Shown here: one piece after another, positions 16,433 to 24,879 of the stretch
Layout of the letters: each line of letters starts with the position of its first letter
Position numbering within the stretch: the stretch's first letter is position 1
NCBI RefSeq assembly: GCF_012034385.1
Contig: NZ_JAAVJB010000023.1
Coordinates: 1-39,445, forward strand
From: Streptomyces spiramenti
GTDB lineage: Bacteria > Actinomycetota > Actinomycetes > Streptomycetales > Streptomycetaceae
DNA length: 39,445 nucleotides
Reading direction: 5' to 3'
Made by a program: the position numbers and the translations under genes
The notes under the pieces: generated by a model
Databases searched by the model: none
Told to the model about the DNA's origin: nothing
What the model saw: the letters and a program-made list of their open reading frames with translations, nothing else

Positions 16433-18828
16433 GCACCGCCAGCCCGCTCACCGCGACGCCGCGCCCCGGCACCGCGGGCGCCGGTCACGCCCCGGCGGGG
16501 AGCCAGCCCCTCAAGCGCCGTATCGCGTTTGCTTCCTACGTGGACGAGAACTACCTCCCGGGGTTCCTCACGCTGCTGCGCTCCCTGGCGCTGACCAACC
16601 CCACGCTCTGCGAGGACTTCCTCGTCCTCCACGACGACCTGCGGCCCGAGTCGATCGCCCGTATCCGCGCCCTGCACCCCCGGGTGCGGCTGCGCGCCGT
16701 GCGCACCGAGCACTACGCCGACTTCGTCAAGGGCGACCAGACCAACTACCTGGTCCGCAAGGCGTACTTCATCCTCGACGTCTTCACCGTCCGCGACTAC
16801 GACACGGTCATCACCCTCGACACCGACATGGTGGTCCTGGACCGGATCGACGAACTGCTGCGGCTGCGAGACGGTCTGGGCGCCGTCGCCCAGTTCTTCC
16901 ACGGCGAGGACAAGCTCAACAGCGGACTCCTCGTCATTCAGAAGGAGTTCCTGACCGACGAGTTCTGCGCCCGCGTGGACGAGATCGGCCTCGCCGGCAG
17001 CTACGAACTCGACAAGCACGACCAGGGCATCCTCAACGCCCTCCTCGCCGGGGACTTCGTCCGCGTCGACGCCCGGTACAACTACGTCAAACGGCGGCTC
17101 GCGGGGAACAAGCCCGTGCCGGAGGACGTCGCCGTCCTCCACTACACCGGCCGTCACAAGCCCTGGCAGGGCGGCGAGACCGGCTACGCCCCCGCCGAGG
17201 AGGCGTGGCACCGCTACGACATCGACGACGCGGCGCTGCGTGCCGAGTTCTTCGCGCTGCCCGGCCGCAAGCACCCCGAACTCGTACGGCACTTCGGCCG
17301 CCAGGCCCACCGCGCGGGCAGCGGCCTCGACATCGCCGTGCAACTCGCCGACGCGCTCATGGAGCTCGGCGACTACCGTGAGGCCGTCGAGGTCCTCGGC
17401 CGCCACCGGATACCGGCGCGTGACGCCCGCGCCCACGCCCTCTACGGCAACGCGCTGATGGCCTGCGCCCGGTACGAGGAGGCCCGCACCCACCTGCTGC
17501 TGGCCACCGCCCACCCCCCGACCGCGCCCCGCGCCCACGCCCGCCTCGCGCAGCTGGCCTGGGTGCTCCACGACGACGCCACCGCCGCCTCGCACGCGCT
17601 GTCCGGCCTCTCCGCCGACCCCACGGACCGCATGTGCGGCATCCTCCACCGCCGCACCGCGCCCGTCTCCGGCGGCGGACGGCCCTCCGACGCGCCGCCC
17701 GCCGGACTCAACGGCGCCTCCGACCAGGGCGGCGACCGCGCCGGTCGACTCGCCCACGCAGCGTTCTACATGGACGGCCAGGGCAACGCCGGCGACAAGG
17801 CCCTCCCCGAGGCTGTGCGCCGCTGCTTCTCCGACGACACCGGCCCCGGAGCCTGGCAGAGCGAGCACGTCCACCGCTTCGTGGACGAGGCCGCGCTGGA
17901 GCGCATCAACCGGCAGCGCGGCCTGGTCATCGGCGGCGGCGGGCTGTTCATCCCCGACACCTCCCCGAACGGCAACAGCGCCTGGCAGTGGAACGTCACC
18001 GACGAGGCGATGCGCCGCATCGAGGTGCCGATCGCCGTCTTCGCCGTCGGCTACAACACGTTCGAGGGCCAGGGCTACGCCCGCGAGCGGTTCACCGACA
18101 GCCTGCGCACCCTGGTCGAACGCGCCGCGTTCTTCGGGCTGCGCAACCACGGCTCGGTGGAACGCGTCCGCGACCTGCTGCCGCGCGAACTCGCCGACAC
18201 CGTCGTCCACCAGCCCTGCCCCACCACCGTCGCCCGGCAGCTGATCCCCGGCTGGCGCGACCCGGCGGAGCGCGACGACACCGTGCTGCTCAACATCGCC
18301 TACGACCGGGCCGGGCTGCGCTTCGGCCACGACTACGGCCACGTCCTCGCCGAACTCGCCACCGCGATCCGGCGGATCGGCGAACACACCGAGGTGCGGT
18401 ACGCCTCGCACGCGGTCACCGACGACACCTTCGTCACCGACCTGCGCCGCGAGCACGGCATCAGCCTGCCGGTGCTGCCGATGTACGACTGGTCGACCGA
18501 GCGCATCCTCGCCGAGTACGCCCGCACCAAGCTCGTCATCGGCGCGCGCGGCCACGCCGGGATGGTGCCGTTCGGCGCCGGGACCCCGATCCTGTCGCTG
18601 ATCTCCCACCCCAAGCTGGGCTACTTCCTGCGGGACATCGACCGGCCGGAGTGGGGCGTCTCCGTCCACGAACGCCACCTGGCGGAGCTGCTCACCGAAC
18701 GGGCGCTCGGCCTGCTCGACCGGCACGAGGCGACCGTCGCGGACGTCCACGACCGGCAGGTGCTGCTGTGGAAGATCACCCAGGAGAACATGGGCCGCAT
18801 CCGCCCGCTGCTGGGCGACCCGGCCTGA
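16429..18828 (+). CDS. Fused GT8 glycosyltransferase - TPR - polysaccharide pyruvyltransferase
   Basis: This 799-aa protein has two enzyme domains. Residues 30-250 are a GT8 (glycogenin/LgtC-like) transferase: RIAFASYVDENYLPGFLTLLRSL, the DxD metal-binding motif in VITLDTDMVVLDR (131-133), NSGLLVIQKEF, and HYTGRHKPW near 238. Residues 300-400 form TPR-like helices. Residues 445-760 are a polysaccharide pyruvyltransferase (CsaB/WcaK type): YMDGQGNAGDKALPEAVRRCF, GLVIGGGGLFIPDTS, and the late motif VIGARGHAGMVPFGAGTPILSLI. It would add a sugar and then a pyruvate ketal to a surface glycan or secondary wall polymer. It is translationally coupled to the GT29 gene and followed by a strong hairpin, making a two-gene operon. 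Confidence 0.88.
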   Translation: MSTASPLTATPRPGTAGAGHAPAGSQPLKRRIAFASYVDENYLPGFLTLLRSLALTNPTLCEDFLVLHDDLRPESIARIRALHPRVRLRAVRTEHYADFVKGDQTNYLVRKAYFILDVFTVRDYDTVITLDTDMVVLDRIDELLRLRDGLGAVAQFFHGEDKLNSGLLVIQKEFLTDEFCARVDEIGLAGSYELDKHDQGILNALLAGDFVRVDARYNYVKRRLAGNKPVPEDVAVLHYTGRHKPWQGGETGYAPAEEAWHRYDIDDAALRAEFFALPGRKHPELVRHFGRQAHRAGSGLDIAVQLADALMELGDYREAVEVLGRHRIPARDARAHALYGNALMACARYEEARTHLLLATAHPPTAPRAHARLAQLAWVLHDDATAASHALSGLSADPTDRMCGILHRRTAPVSGGGRPSDAPPAGLNGASDQGGDRAGRLAHAAFYMDGQGNAGDKALPEAVRRCFSDDTGPGAWQSEHVHRFVDEAALERINRQRGLVIGGGGLFIPDTSPNGNSAWQWNVTDEAMRRIEVPIAVFAVGYNTFEGQGYARERFTDSLRTLVERAAFFGLRNHGSVERVRDLLPRELADTVVHQPCPTTVARQLIPGWRDPAERDDTVLLNIAYDRAGLRFGHDYGHVLAELATAIRRIGEHTEVRYASHAVTDDTFVTDLRREHGISLPVLPMYDWSTERILAEYARTKLVIGARGHAGMVPFGAGTPILSLISHPKLGYFLRDIDRPEWGVSVHERHLAELLTERALGLLDRHEATVADVHDRQVLLWKITQENMGRIRPLLGDPA

Positions 18829-18833
18829 CCGTC

Positions 18834-18899
18834 GGCCCGCCGGAGCGGCACCGTCCCCGGGGAGCTGGTCACCCCGGGGTCGGTGCCCCCCGGCGGGCC
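18834..18899 (+). terminator. Long GC-rich hairpin terminator after the glycan cassette
   Basis: Three nested perfect stems stack on one axis: GGCCCGCCGG with CCGGCGGGCC, GGCACCG with CGGTGCC, and CCCCGGGG with its copy, around a 9-nt loop. This makes 25 paired bases. It starts 5 bp after the stop codon and has no T run, as is usual in Streptomyces. Confidence 0.75.
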
Positions 18900-19033
18900 G
18901 TAACGCCCGTCCGGCGTGCGCACGGCACAAGCCCCCGCCGAACCACCGGCCGGACGTCGCGGCCCCCGGCGCCCGCCCCGCGCGCCGCTGCCGCACCGCT
19001 CCTGCCGCGCTACCTCGCTGTGTCCCCGACCGG

Positions 19034-19064
19034 TTGGCCCGGCGCTCCGACCGCCGGTTAGCGT
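19034..19064 (+). promoter_or_regulatory. Candidate dapD promoter giving a leaderless transcript
   Basis: A TTGGCC -35 candidate (19034-19039) and a TAGCGT -10 candidate (19059-19064) are separated by 19 bp. The ATG at 19072 lies 7 bp past the -10, where transcription would start, and no ribosome-binding site precedes it. A leaderless mRNA fits. The call rests on spacing and weak consensus only. Confidence 0.4.
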
Positions 19065-19071
19065 GTGGACC

Positions 19072-20055
19072 ATGACCGCACCTCACACCGCCTCCGGCGC
19101 CGTCGCCACCGGCCTCGCCACCGTCACCCCCGACGGCACCGTCCTCGACACCTGGTTCCCGTCCCCCGAACTCGTCGCCGAACCCGGCCCGGCCGGCAGC
19201 GAGCGCCTCAACCCGGTGCACGCCGGCGAGGCCCTCGGTGAGAGCGTCGGCCAGATCCTCGGCGCCGACCCGGTCCGCGGCGTGGAGATCGTCGCGGTGC
19301 GCACCGTCATCGCCTCCCTCGCGGACAAGCCGGTCGACGCGCACGACGCCTACCTGCGGCTGCACCTCCTCAGCCACCGGCTGGTCGCCCCGCACGGCGC
19401 CAACCTGGACGGCGTCTTCGGTCTGCTCGCCAACGTCGCCTGGACCTCCCTCGGTCCCGTCCAGGTCGACCGGGTCGAGGAGGTCCGGCTGCACGCCCGC
19501 GCCACCGGCGCCCACCTCGCCGTCACCAGCGTCGACAAGTTCCCCCGCATGACCGACTACGTCGTCCCCGCCGGGGTGCGCATCGCGGACGCCGACCGTG
19601 TCCGTCTCGGTGCCCACCTGGCGTCCGGCACCACCGTCATGCATGAGGGCTTCGTCAACTTCAACGCGGGCACGCTCGGCACCTCGATGGTCGAGGGCCG
19701 CATCAGCGCCGGGGTCGTCGTCGGCGACGGCTCCGACATCGGCGGCGGCGCCTCGATCATGGGCACCCTCTCCGGCGGCGGCAAGCAGACCATCTCGCTC
19801 GGCGAGCGCTGCCTGCTCGGCGCGGAGGCCGGTATCGGCATTTCGCTGGGCGACGACTGCGTCGTCGAGGCCGGCCTGTACGTCACCGCGGGCACCCGCG
19901 TGAAGCTGCCGGACGGCGAGACCGTCAAGGCCGTGCAGCTGTCCGGCGCGAGCAACCTGCTGTACCGCCGCAACTCGACCACCGGCACGGTCGAGGCGCT
20001 GCAGCGCACCGGCTCCTGGGGCGGTCTCAACGCCGCGCTCCACAGCCACAACTGA
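19072..20055 (+). CDS. dapD: 2,3,4,5-tetrahydropyridine-2,6-dicarboxylate N-succinyltransferase
   Basis: DapD (327 aa) succinylates tetrahydrodipicolinate in the diaminopimelate/lysine pathway, which supplies LL-DAP for the Streptomyces cell wall. It is of the actinobacterial DapD type: an N-terminal domain, then a left-handed beta-helix of hexapeptide repeats from about residue 160 ([40 protein letters not shown]). [20 protein letters not shown] and the late [17 protein letters not shown] are conserved. The [14 protein letters not shown] segment forms the active-site region. It stands alone, with a possible leaderless promoter and a perfect terminator downstream. Confidence 0.95.
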   Translation: MTAPHTASGAVATGLATVTPDGTVLDTWFPSPELVAEPGPAGSERLNPVHAGEALGESVGQILGADPVRGVEIVAVRTVIASLADKPVDAHDAYLRLHLLSHRLVAPHGANLDGVFGLLANVAWTSLGPVQVDRVEEVRLHARATGAHLAVTSVDKFPRMTDYVVPAGVRIADADRVRLGAHLASGTTVMHEGFVNFNAGTLGTSMVEGRISAGVVVGDGSDIGGGASIMGTLSGGGKQTISLGERCLLGAEAGIGISLGDDCVVEAGLYVTAGTRVKLPDGETVKAVQLSGASNLLYRRNSTTGTVEALQRTGSWGGLNAALHSHN

Positions 20056-20160
20056 CGCAGCCGGGGCGCGAGTCCGCCTCGTCTCCCGCCGCCGTTCGCC
20101 CTGCTTCCGGGCGCGGGCGGCGGTCGGACGGACCGGCGGAGTCCGCACGCGGTCGGTCAA

Positions 20161-20192
20161 GGGGCCGGGCGGGTCGAACCCCGCCCGGCCCC
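20161..20192. terminator. Perfect 13-bp hairpin terminator after dapD
   Basis: GGGGCCGGGCGGG (20161-20173) pairs with its exact complement at 20180-20192 around the loop TCGAAC. A second hairpin, GCCGCC paired with GGCGGC, lies just upstream near 20090-20125. The rest of the 357-bp gap (20056-20412) shows no gene; its last 70 bases carry the leader of the next gene, with GAGGAG about 10 bp before the ATG. Confidence 0.75.
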
Positions 20193-20412
20193 TCGCGCGT
20201 CTCCGGTGGCGGCCTCGCGCGCCCGTCCCGGAGCCAGGGCGGGGGAGGGGCGCGACGGGCCGCCCGGTGGGGCCGGCACCGGCCTTTCGGCTCACTGTCG
20301 GCGGCGTGTCGGCTGGACACGCGATCGCGTCCGTGGAGCGGGCCCGGGGTGGACAAATCCACACTAGGCTGGGGCACCGCCGAAGCCCAGCGCGACCGAG
20401 GAGCCCCGCACG

Positions 20413-21924
20413 ATGACCCGTGCCGACCGTCCCATCCTGCCGCCCGTGCGGCTGCCCGCCGAGGCCGAGCTGGCGCGGGAGGCGCTGACCTCCCCGCTGC
20501 TCTCCCGTGCCGCACGGCTGGCCCGCTGGGCCGAATCCGGAGTGCGCGTCGGCGCCGGGGGCGAACTGCTCGACGCCGACCTCGTCCGCGCCGTCGCCCA
20601 CCTCGAACTCTCCGACGACGAGGACGGCCCGGCGGCCACCGCCGAGGCGTGGTGCTTCGCCGTGGACACGGGGCTGATGGAGATCGAGGAGGACGAGGGG
20701 ATCGACAGCGACGGCGTGCCGGACGACGGCGAGACCGCCGTCGGCACCGCCCGCGCCGGCGAGGAGCTGACCCTCCTCAGCGACGGTGCCCCGTCCGACG
20801 TGCTGGAGATCTGGGCGGGTGGCCTCGACGCCGTCCTCGCGGACGCGGCGACCCCCAGCTTCGAGTCGCTGCTCTCCGGGATGGAGGGCGCGGTGGACGA
20901 CGCCGGGGAGATCGACCCGAACTCCATCGACCTGGACGCGCTGGACTGGGACCCGGAGGAGGAGGGCGAGTTCCTCGACACCGTTCTCGCCAACCTCTAC
21001 ATGCTCACCGCGGGCGACACCGACGTGGCCGAGGGCGCGATGGTGCCGCTGCCGGTCGTCGCCGCCTCCCTCGTCGTCCCCGACGACATGCGGGAGCCCA
21101 CGGACGAGGTCCTCGAAGAGGTCTCGACCGTCATGATGCGGCTGGACGAGCAGTTCCGCGTCCTGACCGGGACCGGCCTGCTGGAGTACGACCCGGTGGA
21201 CGACGCGCTCATCACCATGGAGGGCGAGCCCGAGGCGCCGCCGCTGCCCGACGAGGAGGAGGACCTCACCCGCTACGGGCAGGTCCGCCTCACCACGCTC
21301 GGCCTGTACGGGGTGCGGGAGCGCATGCTGGGCGCCGGGCTCCAGGTCCCGACCGTCGGTGAACTGGCGGGGGAGAAGGCCGAGGTGCTGCTGCTGGCCC
21401 TCACCGACCTGCCCGAGCCGGCCGCCCAGGCCGAGGCCACCGCGTGGATCGCCGCCCGCGAGCCGCAGGACGCCGCCCGCGAACTCCTCGACGCAGCCCG
21501 CGGCGACGACCCGCTCGCGCCGGGCCGCCGCCTCACCGCGCAGCTGGCGCTGTCGGTGCTCGGTCCGGAGGGCGAGCCGGCGCTGCGCGGCGTCCTGGAC
21601 GACCGGCACCTCGGCGGCCTGGCCCGCGTCTGGCTCACCGAGCGCGGCGCCGCCGACGTGCCGCCGCCGTCCGAGGAGCTGATCTTCTGGCTCACGGTCG
21701 ACACCCTCGCCGCCCAGCTCGACAACGAGGACCCGGCCGGGCTCCAGGAGCTGGTCAGCGGACTCTCCGCGCAGCACAGCAGCTTCTTCGAGCACGCCTG
21801 GCAGGTGGACCACCCGGCCACCACCGAGGTGCTGGAGGCGGTGGGCCGCCTGCACCCGGACGAGTCGCTGGCCAAGGAGGCCCGCGCCGCCGCCGAACGC
21901 GCCCGCAGCCGCACCACCGACTGA
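20413..21924 (+). CDS. Conserved acidic hypothetical protein with HEAT-like C-terminus
   Basis: This soluble, strongly acidic 503-aa protein has no signal peptide, membrane segment or catalytic motif that I recognise. Residues 1-90 look helical (LAREALTSPLLSRAARLARWAE). A long Asp/Glu-rich middle includes SLLSGMEGAVDDAGEIDPNSID and DDALITMEGEPEAPPLPDEEEDL. The C-terminal third consists of alpha-helical pairs resembling HEAT repeats (AELAREL-like helices, ALRGVLDDRHLGGLARVWL). The start is supported by GAGGAG upstream and the gene is closed by a perfect terminator. Codon use is typical of a resident gene. Proteins of this kind are conserved in Streptomyces without assigned function, so I give none. 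Confidence 0.8.
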   Translation: MTRADRPILPPVRLPAEAELAREALTSPLLSRAARLARWAESGVRVGAGGELLDADLVRAVAHLELSDDEDGPAATAEAWCFAVDTGLMEIEEDEGIDSDGVPDDGETAVGTARAGEELTLLSDGAPSDVLEIWAGGLDAVLADAATPSFESLLSGMEGAVDDAGEIDPNSIDLDALDWDPEEEGEFLDTVLANLYMLTAGDTDVAEGAMVPLPVVAASLVVPDDMREPTDEVLEEVSTVMMRLDEQFRVLTGTGLLEYDPVDDALITMEGEPEAPPLPDEEEDLTRYGQVRLTTLGLYGVRERMLGAGLQVPTVGELAGEKAEVLLLALTDLPEPAAQAEATAWIAAREPQDAARELLDAARGDDPLAPGRRLTAQLALSVLGPEGEPALRGVLDDRHLGGLARVWLTERGAADVPPPSEELIFWLTVDTLAAQLDNEDPAGLQELVSGLSAQHSSFFEHAWQVDHPATTEVLEAVGRLHPDESLAKEARAAAERARSRTTD

Positions 21925-21947
21925 CCCCGCGTAGCGCCGCATGCCGA

Positions 21948-21994
21948 CCGCGCCGCCCCGGACCGGGCACCGAGCCTCGCCCGGGGCGGCGCGG
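21948..21994 (+). terminator. Perfect 14-bp hairpin terminator
   Basis: CCGCGCCGCCCCGG (21948-21961) pairs fully with 21981-21994 around a 19-nt loop, 24 bp after the stop of the acidic hypothetical gene. It shields the CRISPR leader that follows from read-through. Confidence 0.75.
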
Positions 21995-22020
21995 GCGCGG
22001 TCGGTTGGCGCGGGGGAGAG

Positions 22021-22097
22021 GAATGGGAGAAATGCCGGAGTTTGGCAAAGTAAGTAAAATCCTGTTACTCGCCAGTTAACGCACCAGGTCACGCACT
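22021..22097 (+). promoter_or_regulatory. CRISPR leader
   Basis: This is a local AT-rich stretch (TTTGGCAAAGTAAGTAAAAT, then CCTGTTACTCGCCAGTTAAC) in an otherwise GC-rich region. It directly abuts the first repeat on the side where type I-E repeats meet their leader. It should contain the array promoter and the signals for spacer integration. The opposite end of the array has no such tract. Confidence 0.7.
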
Positions 22098-23956
22098 CTG
22101 CTCCCCGCACACGCGGGGGTGTTCCCCCGCGCGTCCCGCTCCGCCGTCCCGGCCCCGACTGCTCCCCGCACACGCGGGGGTGTTCCCTTCCCGCGTAAGC
22201 GAACCCGCTGGTCAGGCCACTGCTCCCCGCACACGCGGGGGTGTTCCCACGACGGCGGCGGCGAACCCGATGCCGCCGCCCTGCTCCCCGCACACGCGGG
22301 GGTGTTCCCCCGTCCGCGAACCGGCGCAGCACCGCCCGGCGCTGCTCCCCGCACACGCGGGGGTGTTCCCGACCCGTCGGACGCCCAACGGGAGTTGAGC
22401 AGCTGCTCCCCGCACACGCGGGGGTGTTCCCAGCTCCACGCCGGAGCCGTGGATGCGCACCGGCTGCTCCCCGCACACGCGGGGGTGTTCCCCCCCGGCG
22501 GAAGCGCGGGGGTTCGGGGTTGAGCTGCTCCCCGCACACGCGGGGGTGTTCCTCGCGCGAACACGGGGGGCTCCTAACGAGGTATCTGCTCCCCGCACAC
22601 GCGGGGGTGTTCCCCTTCAGTGAGACCGCTCAAGCTTCGGTGAGACCTGCTCCCCGCACACGCGGGGGTGTTCCCGCTCCCCCTCCCAGCAGCATCTGCC
22701 GCCGAGGCTGCTCCCCGCACACGCGGGGGTGTTCCCGCCAAGGCCCAGCAGGACGAGCTGTACGACTGCTGCTCCCCGCACACGCGGGGGTGTTCCCTGG
22801 GCCGGAGACCCCATCTCGTCATGGGTGAACTGCTCCCCGCACACGCGGGGGTGTTCCCGCGTACAACAAGATCGCCTACCCGGAGCTGATCTGCTCCCCG
22901 CACACGCGGGGGTGTTCCGAGCTGATGAACTGAGCGGTGCACCGTCTGTCGCTGCTCCCCGCACACGCGGGGGTGTTCCCGCTGCGGCAACCTTCAAGCT
23001 GAAGATGACGCTCTGCTCCCCGCACACGCGGGGGTGTTCCCCGCGGCTTCGCCAGGCATCCGCGGTGCGACTGCTGCTCCCCGCACACGCGGGGGTGTTC
23101 CCTGCTCCGCGTGGATGCCGACGGCGACACGCGCCTGCTCCCCGCACACGCGGGGGTGTTCCCTTGCAGACGGCCTGGGGCAGGTAGACCGTCGCCTGCT
23201 CCCCGCACACGCGGGGGTGTTCCCGCCCTGCCGCCCACTACCGTCACCCCGTGGACCTGCTCCCCGCACACGCGGGGGTGTTCCCGGCAAGGGCGTCATC
23301 CTCAACGTCTTCCGGACCTGCTCCCCGCACACGCGGGGGTGTTCCCGGGCAACGGGCAACCCCCGCGACCGGGTTGCACTGCTCCCCGCACACGCGGGGG
23401 TGTTCCCGACGGCGGCGTGCGGCGCGGAGTTGGACACGGCTGCTCCCCGCACACGCGGGGGTGTTCCCGTGCCCGCCACCTTCGGCGGCCGATTCGTCAA
23501 CTGCTCCCCGCACACGCGGGGGTGTTCCCACCCGTGAAGTCGCCGCTCTCCGGCTCGATCCCTGCTCCCCGCACACGCGGGGGTGTTCCCCGGCTCGGAG
23601 AAGTCGTCCCCGATGGACACGGCTGCTCCCCGCACACGCGGGGGTGTTCCCGCGGTGGCGTATGCCTGCCCGTGGTCCCGGCCCTGCTCCCCGCACACGC
23701 GGGGGTGTTCCCCAGCCGGGGCCCATGGAGCGGGCACGGTCCTCCTGCTCCCCGCACACGCGGGGGTGTTCCCGGGCGCTGCGCGAGTGGGTGCGTGCGC
23801 ACGCCCTGCTCCCCGCACACGCGGGGGTGTTCCCCGACCCATGCGGAATTGACGAATTCGTCAAAGCTGCTCCCCGCACACGCGGGGGTGTTCCCATGGC
23901 GTCGCGTGCTCGTCGTGCTGGTCTGCCCTGCTCCCCGCACACGCGGGGGTGTTCCC
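22098..23956 (+). CRISPR. Type I-E-like CRISPR array, 31 repeats and 30 spacers
   Basis: I located every repeat. Starts fall at 22098 + 61n for n = 0 to 30, with no deviation. Repeats are 29 bp, begin CTGCTCCCCGCACACG and end CGGGGGTGTTCCC. They contain the CCCCGC-ACAC-GCGGGG hairpin typical of type I-E arrays, and resemble the Streptomyces I-E repeat family. All spacers are 32 bp. Only two repeats differ, each at its last base: the repeat at 22525 ends in T and the one at 22891 ends in G. Spacers read as coding-like DNA in several cases, for example spacers 12, 13, 15 and 23. No cas gene occurs within 22 kb to the left or 15 kb to the right, so Cas proteins must come from elsewhere in the genome. 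Confidence 0.98.
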
Positions 23957-23958
23957 CA

Positions 23959-24039
23959 GTCCTCATCAAGCGTGTCCGGGACAGCGCCGAGCAGCCGCAG
24001 CTCTGCCCAGACGTTCTCGTGATCACCGCTCAGGTACCG
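23959..24039 (-). pseudogene. N-terminal remnant of an unknown protein, cut by the last CRISPR repeat
   Basis: On the minus strand, RYLSGDHENVWAELRLLGAV followed by PDTLDED reads like the start of a natural Streptomyces protein. The phrase NVWAELRLLGAV has the look of a helical N-terminus seen in small conserved actinomycete proteins. It runs directly into the terminal repeat, so the rest of the gene is gone. The upstream 100 bases to the phosphatase stop hold no clear start. The identification is by appearance only. Confidence 0.35.
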
Positions 24040-24154
24040 GTGTGTAGAGGACGTCACCGACGCACCTTGCCCGGGGAAGCGTTCACGGGCAAGCCGCGAT
24101 GGCCGGCGGGCCGACCATCCGCCCACGGCGGCTCATGCGAGCGGTCCGCCGGCC

Positions 24155-24778
24155 TCAGATGTGAAGTTCCGGCGGGAGGCCGGTCCAGCGGATGTCCGCT
24201 GGGAGGTGGCCCGTGTCGTTGAAGAGGAGCACGGTGGCGGGGCGGTCCGGGGCGTAGCGGATGACGGTGAGGCCCGCGTTGGCGTGGTTCATGCCCATCC
24301 AGCGCCAGTTCGGCGCACTCATGGCGGCTCGCACGAGCCAGCCGATGAGGAAGGCGTGGGTGACGACGAGTTCGTGTCGGGGCTCGTCCCCGGACACCGG
24401 GCCGGTGAACGTCTCGACCGCTGAGGCCGCGAGTGCTGATCCGGTCTCGCGTTCCTCCGCGGTGAAGCGGTCCAGGAACTCGGTCCAGGGGCCGGCCACC
24501 GTCGGCGGCAGCTCCTCATCGGCTGGCCTGTCGGGTATGTAGTCGCCGGCCGCTTCGGACCGGTACCGGGGGAGCGCGCCGAGTTGTTCGCAGACCAGCT
24601 GAGCGGTCTCCTCCGCGCGCGGAAGTGGCCCGTGGTGGATCGCCGTCAGCGGCGTCTCGCGGAGGCGCCGTCCGAGGAGCACGGCTTGGCGGCGGCCGAC
24701 ATCCGTCAGCCCGGCCCCCTCCGGGGCTGCCTCGGCGTGGCGGGCGAGGTAGAGGATGCGGGTCGCACTGCCGGTCAT
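24155..24778 (-). CDS. Histidine phosphatase family protein (phosphoglycerate mutase-like)
   Basis: This 207-aa single-domain enzyme has the catalytic RHA/RHG-type motif LYLARHAEAAPEGAGLTDVG near residue 10, with the phosphoryl-accepting histidine. ETPLTAIHHGPLPRAEETAQ supplies the second arginine, and VVTHAFLIGWLVRAAM the second catalytic histidine. Such enzymes hydrolyse small phosphate esters; the substrate cannot be predicted. The start ATG at 24778 follows GCACCTCC read on the opposite strand, that is, GGAGGTGC on the coding strand. It stands alone downstream of a terminator hairpin. Confidence 0.9.
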   Translation of the reverse strand: MTGSATRILYLARHAEAAPEGAGLTDVGRRQAVLLGRRLRETPLTAIHHGPLPRAEETAQLVCEQLGALPRYRSEAAGDYIPDRPADEELPPTVAGPWTEFLDRFTAEERETGSALAASAVETFTGPVSGDEPRHELVVTHAFLIGWLVRAAMSAPNWRWMGMNHANAGLTVIRYAPDRPATVLLFNDTGHLPADIRWTGLPPELHI

Positions 24779-24826
24779 GGAGGTGCCTTTCAGCCTTGAT
24801 CAACGACCGGAGACCGCCGTCGCGCA

Positions 24827-24859
24827 AAGCGCCGCCACGCCGGTGGCGTGGCGGCGCTT
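24827..24859 (-). terminator. Perfect 15-bp hairpin between DUF397 gene and histidine phosphatase
   Basis: AAGCGCCGCCACGCC (24827-24841) pairs exactly with 24845-24859 around a 3-nt loop. On the minus strand it follows the DUF397 stop by about 20 bp and ends in CTTTGCG, so it should terminate the DUF397 transcript ahead of the phosphatase gene. Confidence 0.75.
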
Positions 24860-24879
24860 CAGCCGCAAGGCGGTGCCAG

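Noticed and set aside
16360..22539. A 2059-codon open frame on the minus strand
   Set aside because: It is antisense to the glycan, dapD and acidic hypothetical genes and runs into the CRISPR array. High GC leaves such shadow frames open; plus-strand genes there have clear domains.
22615..22660. Apparent direct repeat GTGAGACC(T)GCTC within spacer 9 and its junction with the next repeat
   Set aside because: Short and imperfect, partly made of repeat bases; most likely chance.
22076..24126. Long open frames across the CRISPR array on both strands, encoding repeated peptides such as NTPACAGS and EHPRVCGEQ
   Set aside because: The repeat has no stop codon in any frame, and the 61-bp period shifts the frame each unit. 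The repeated peptides are a by-product of the array, not a repeat protein.
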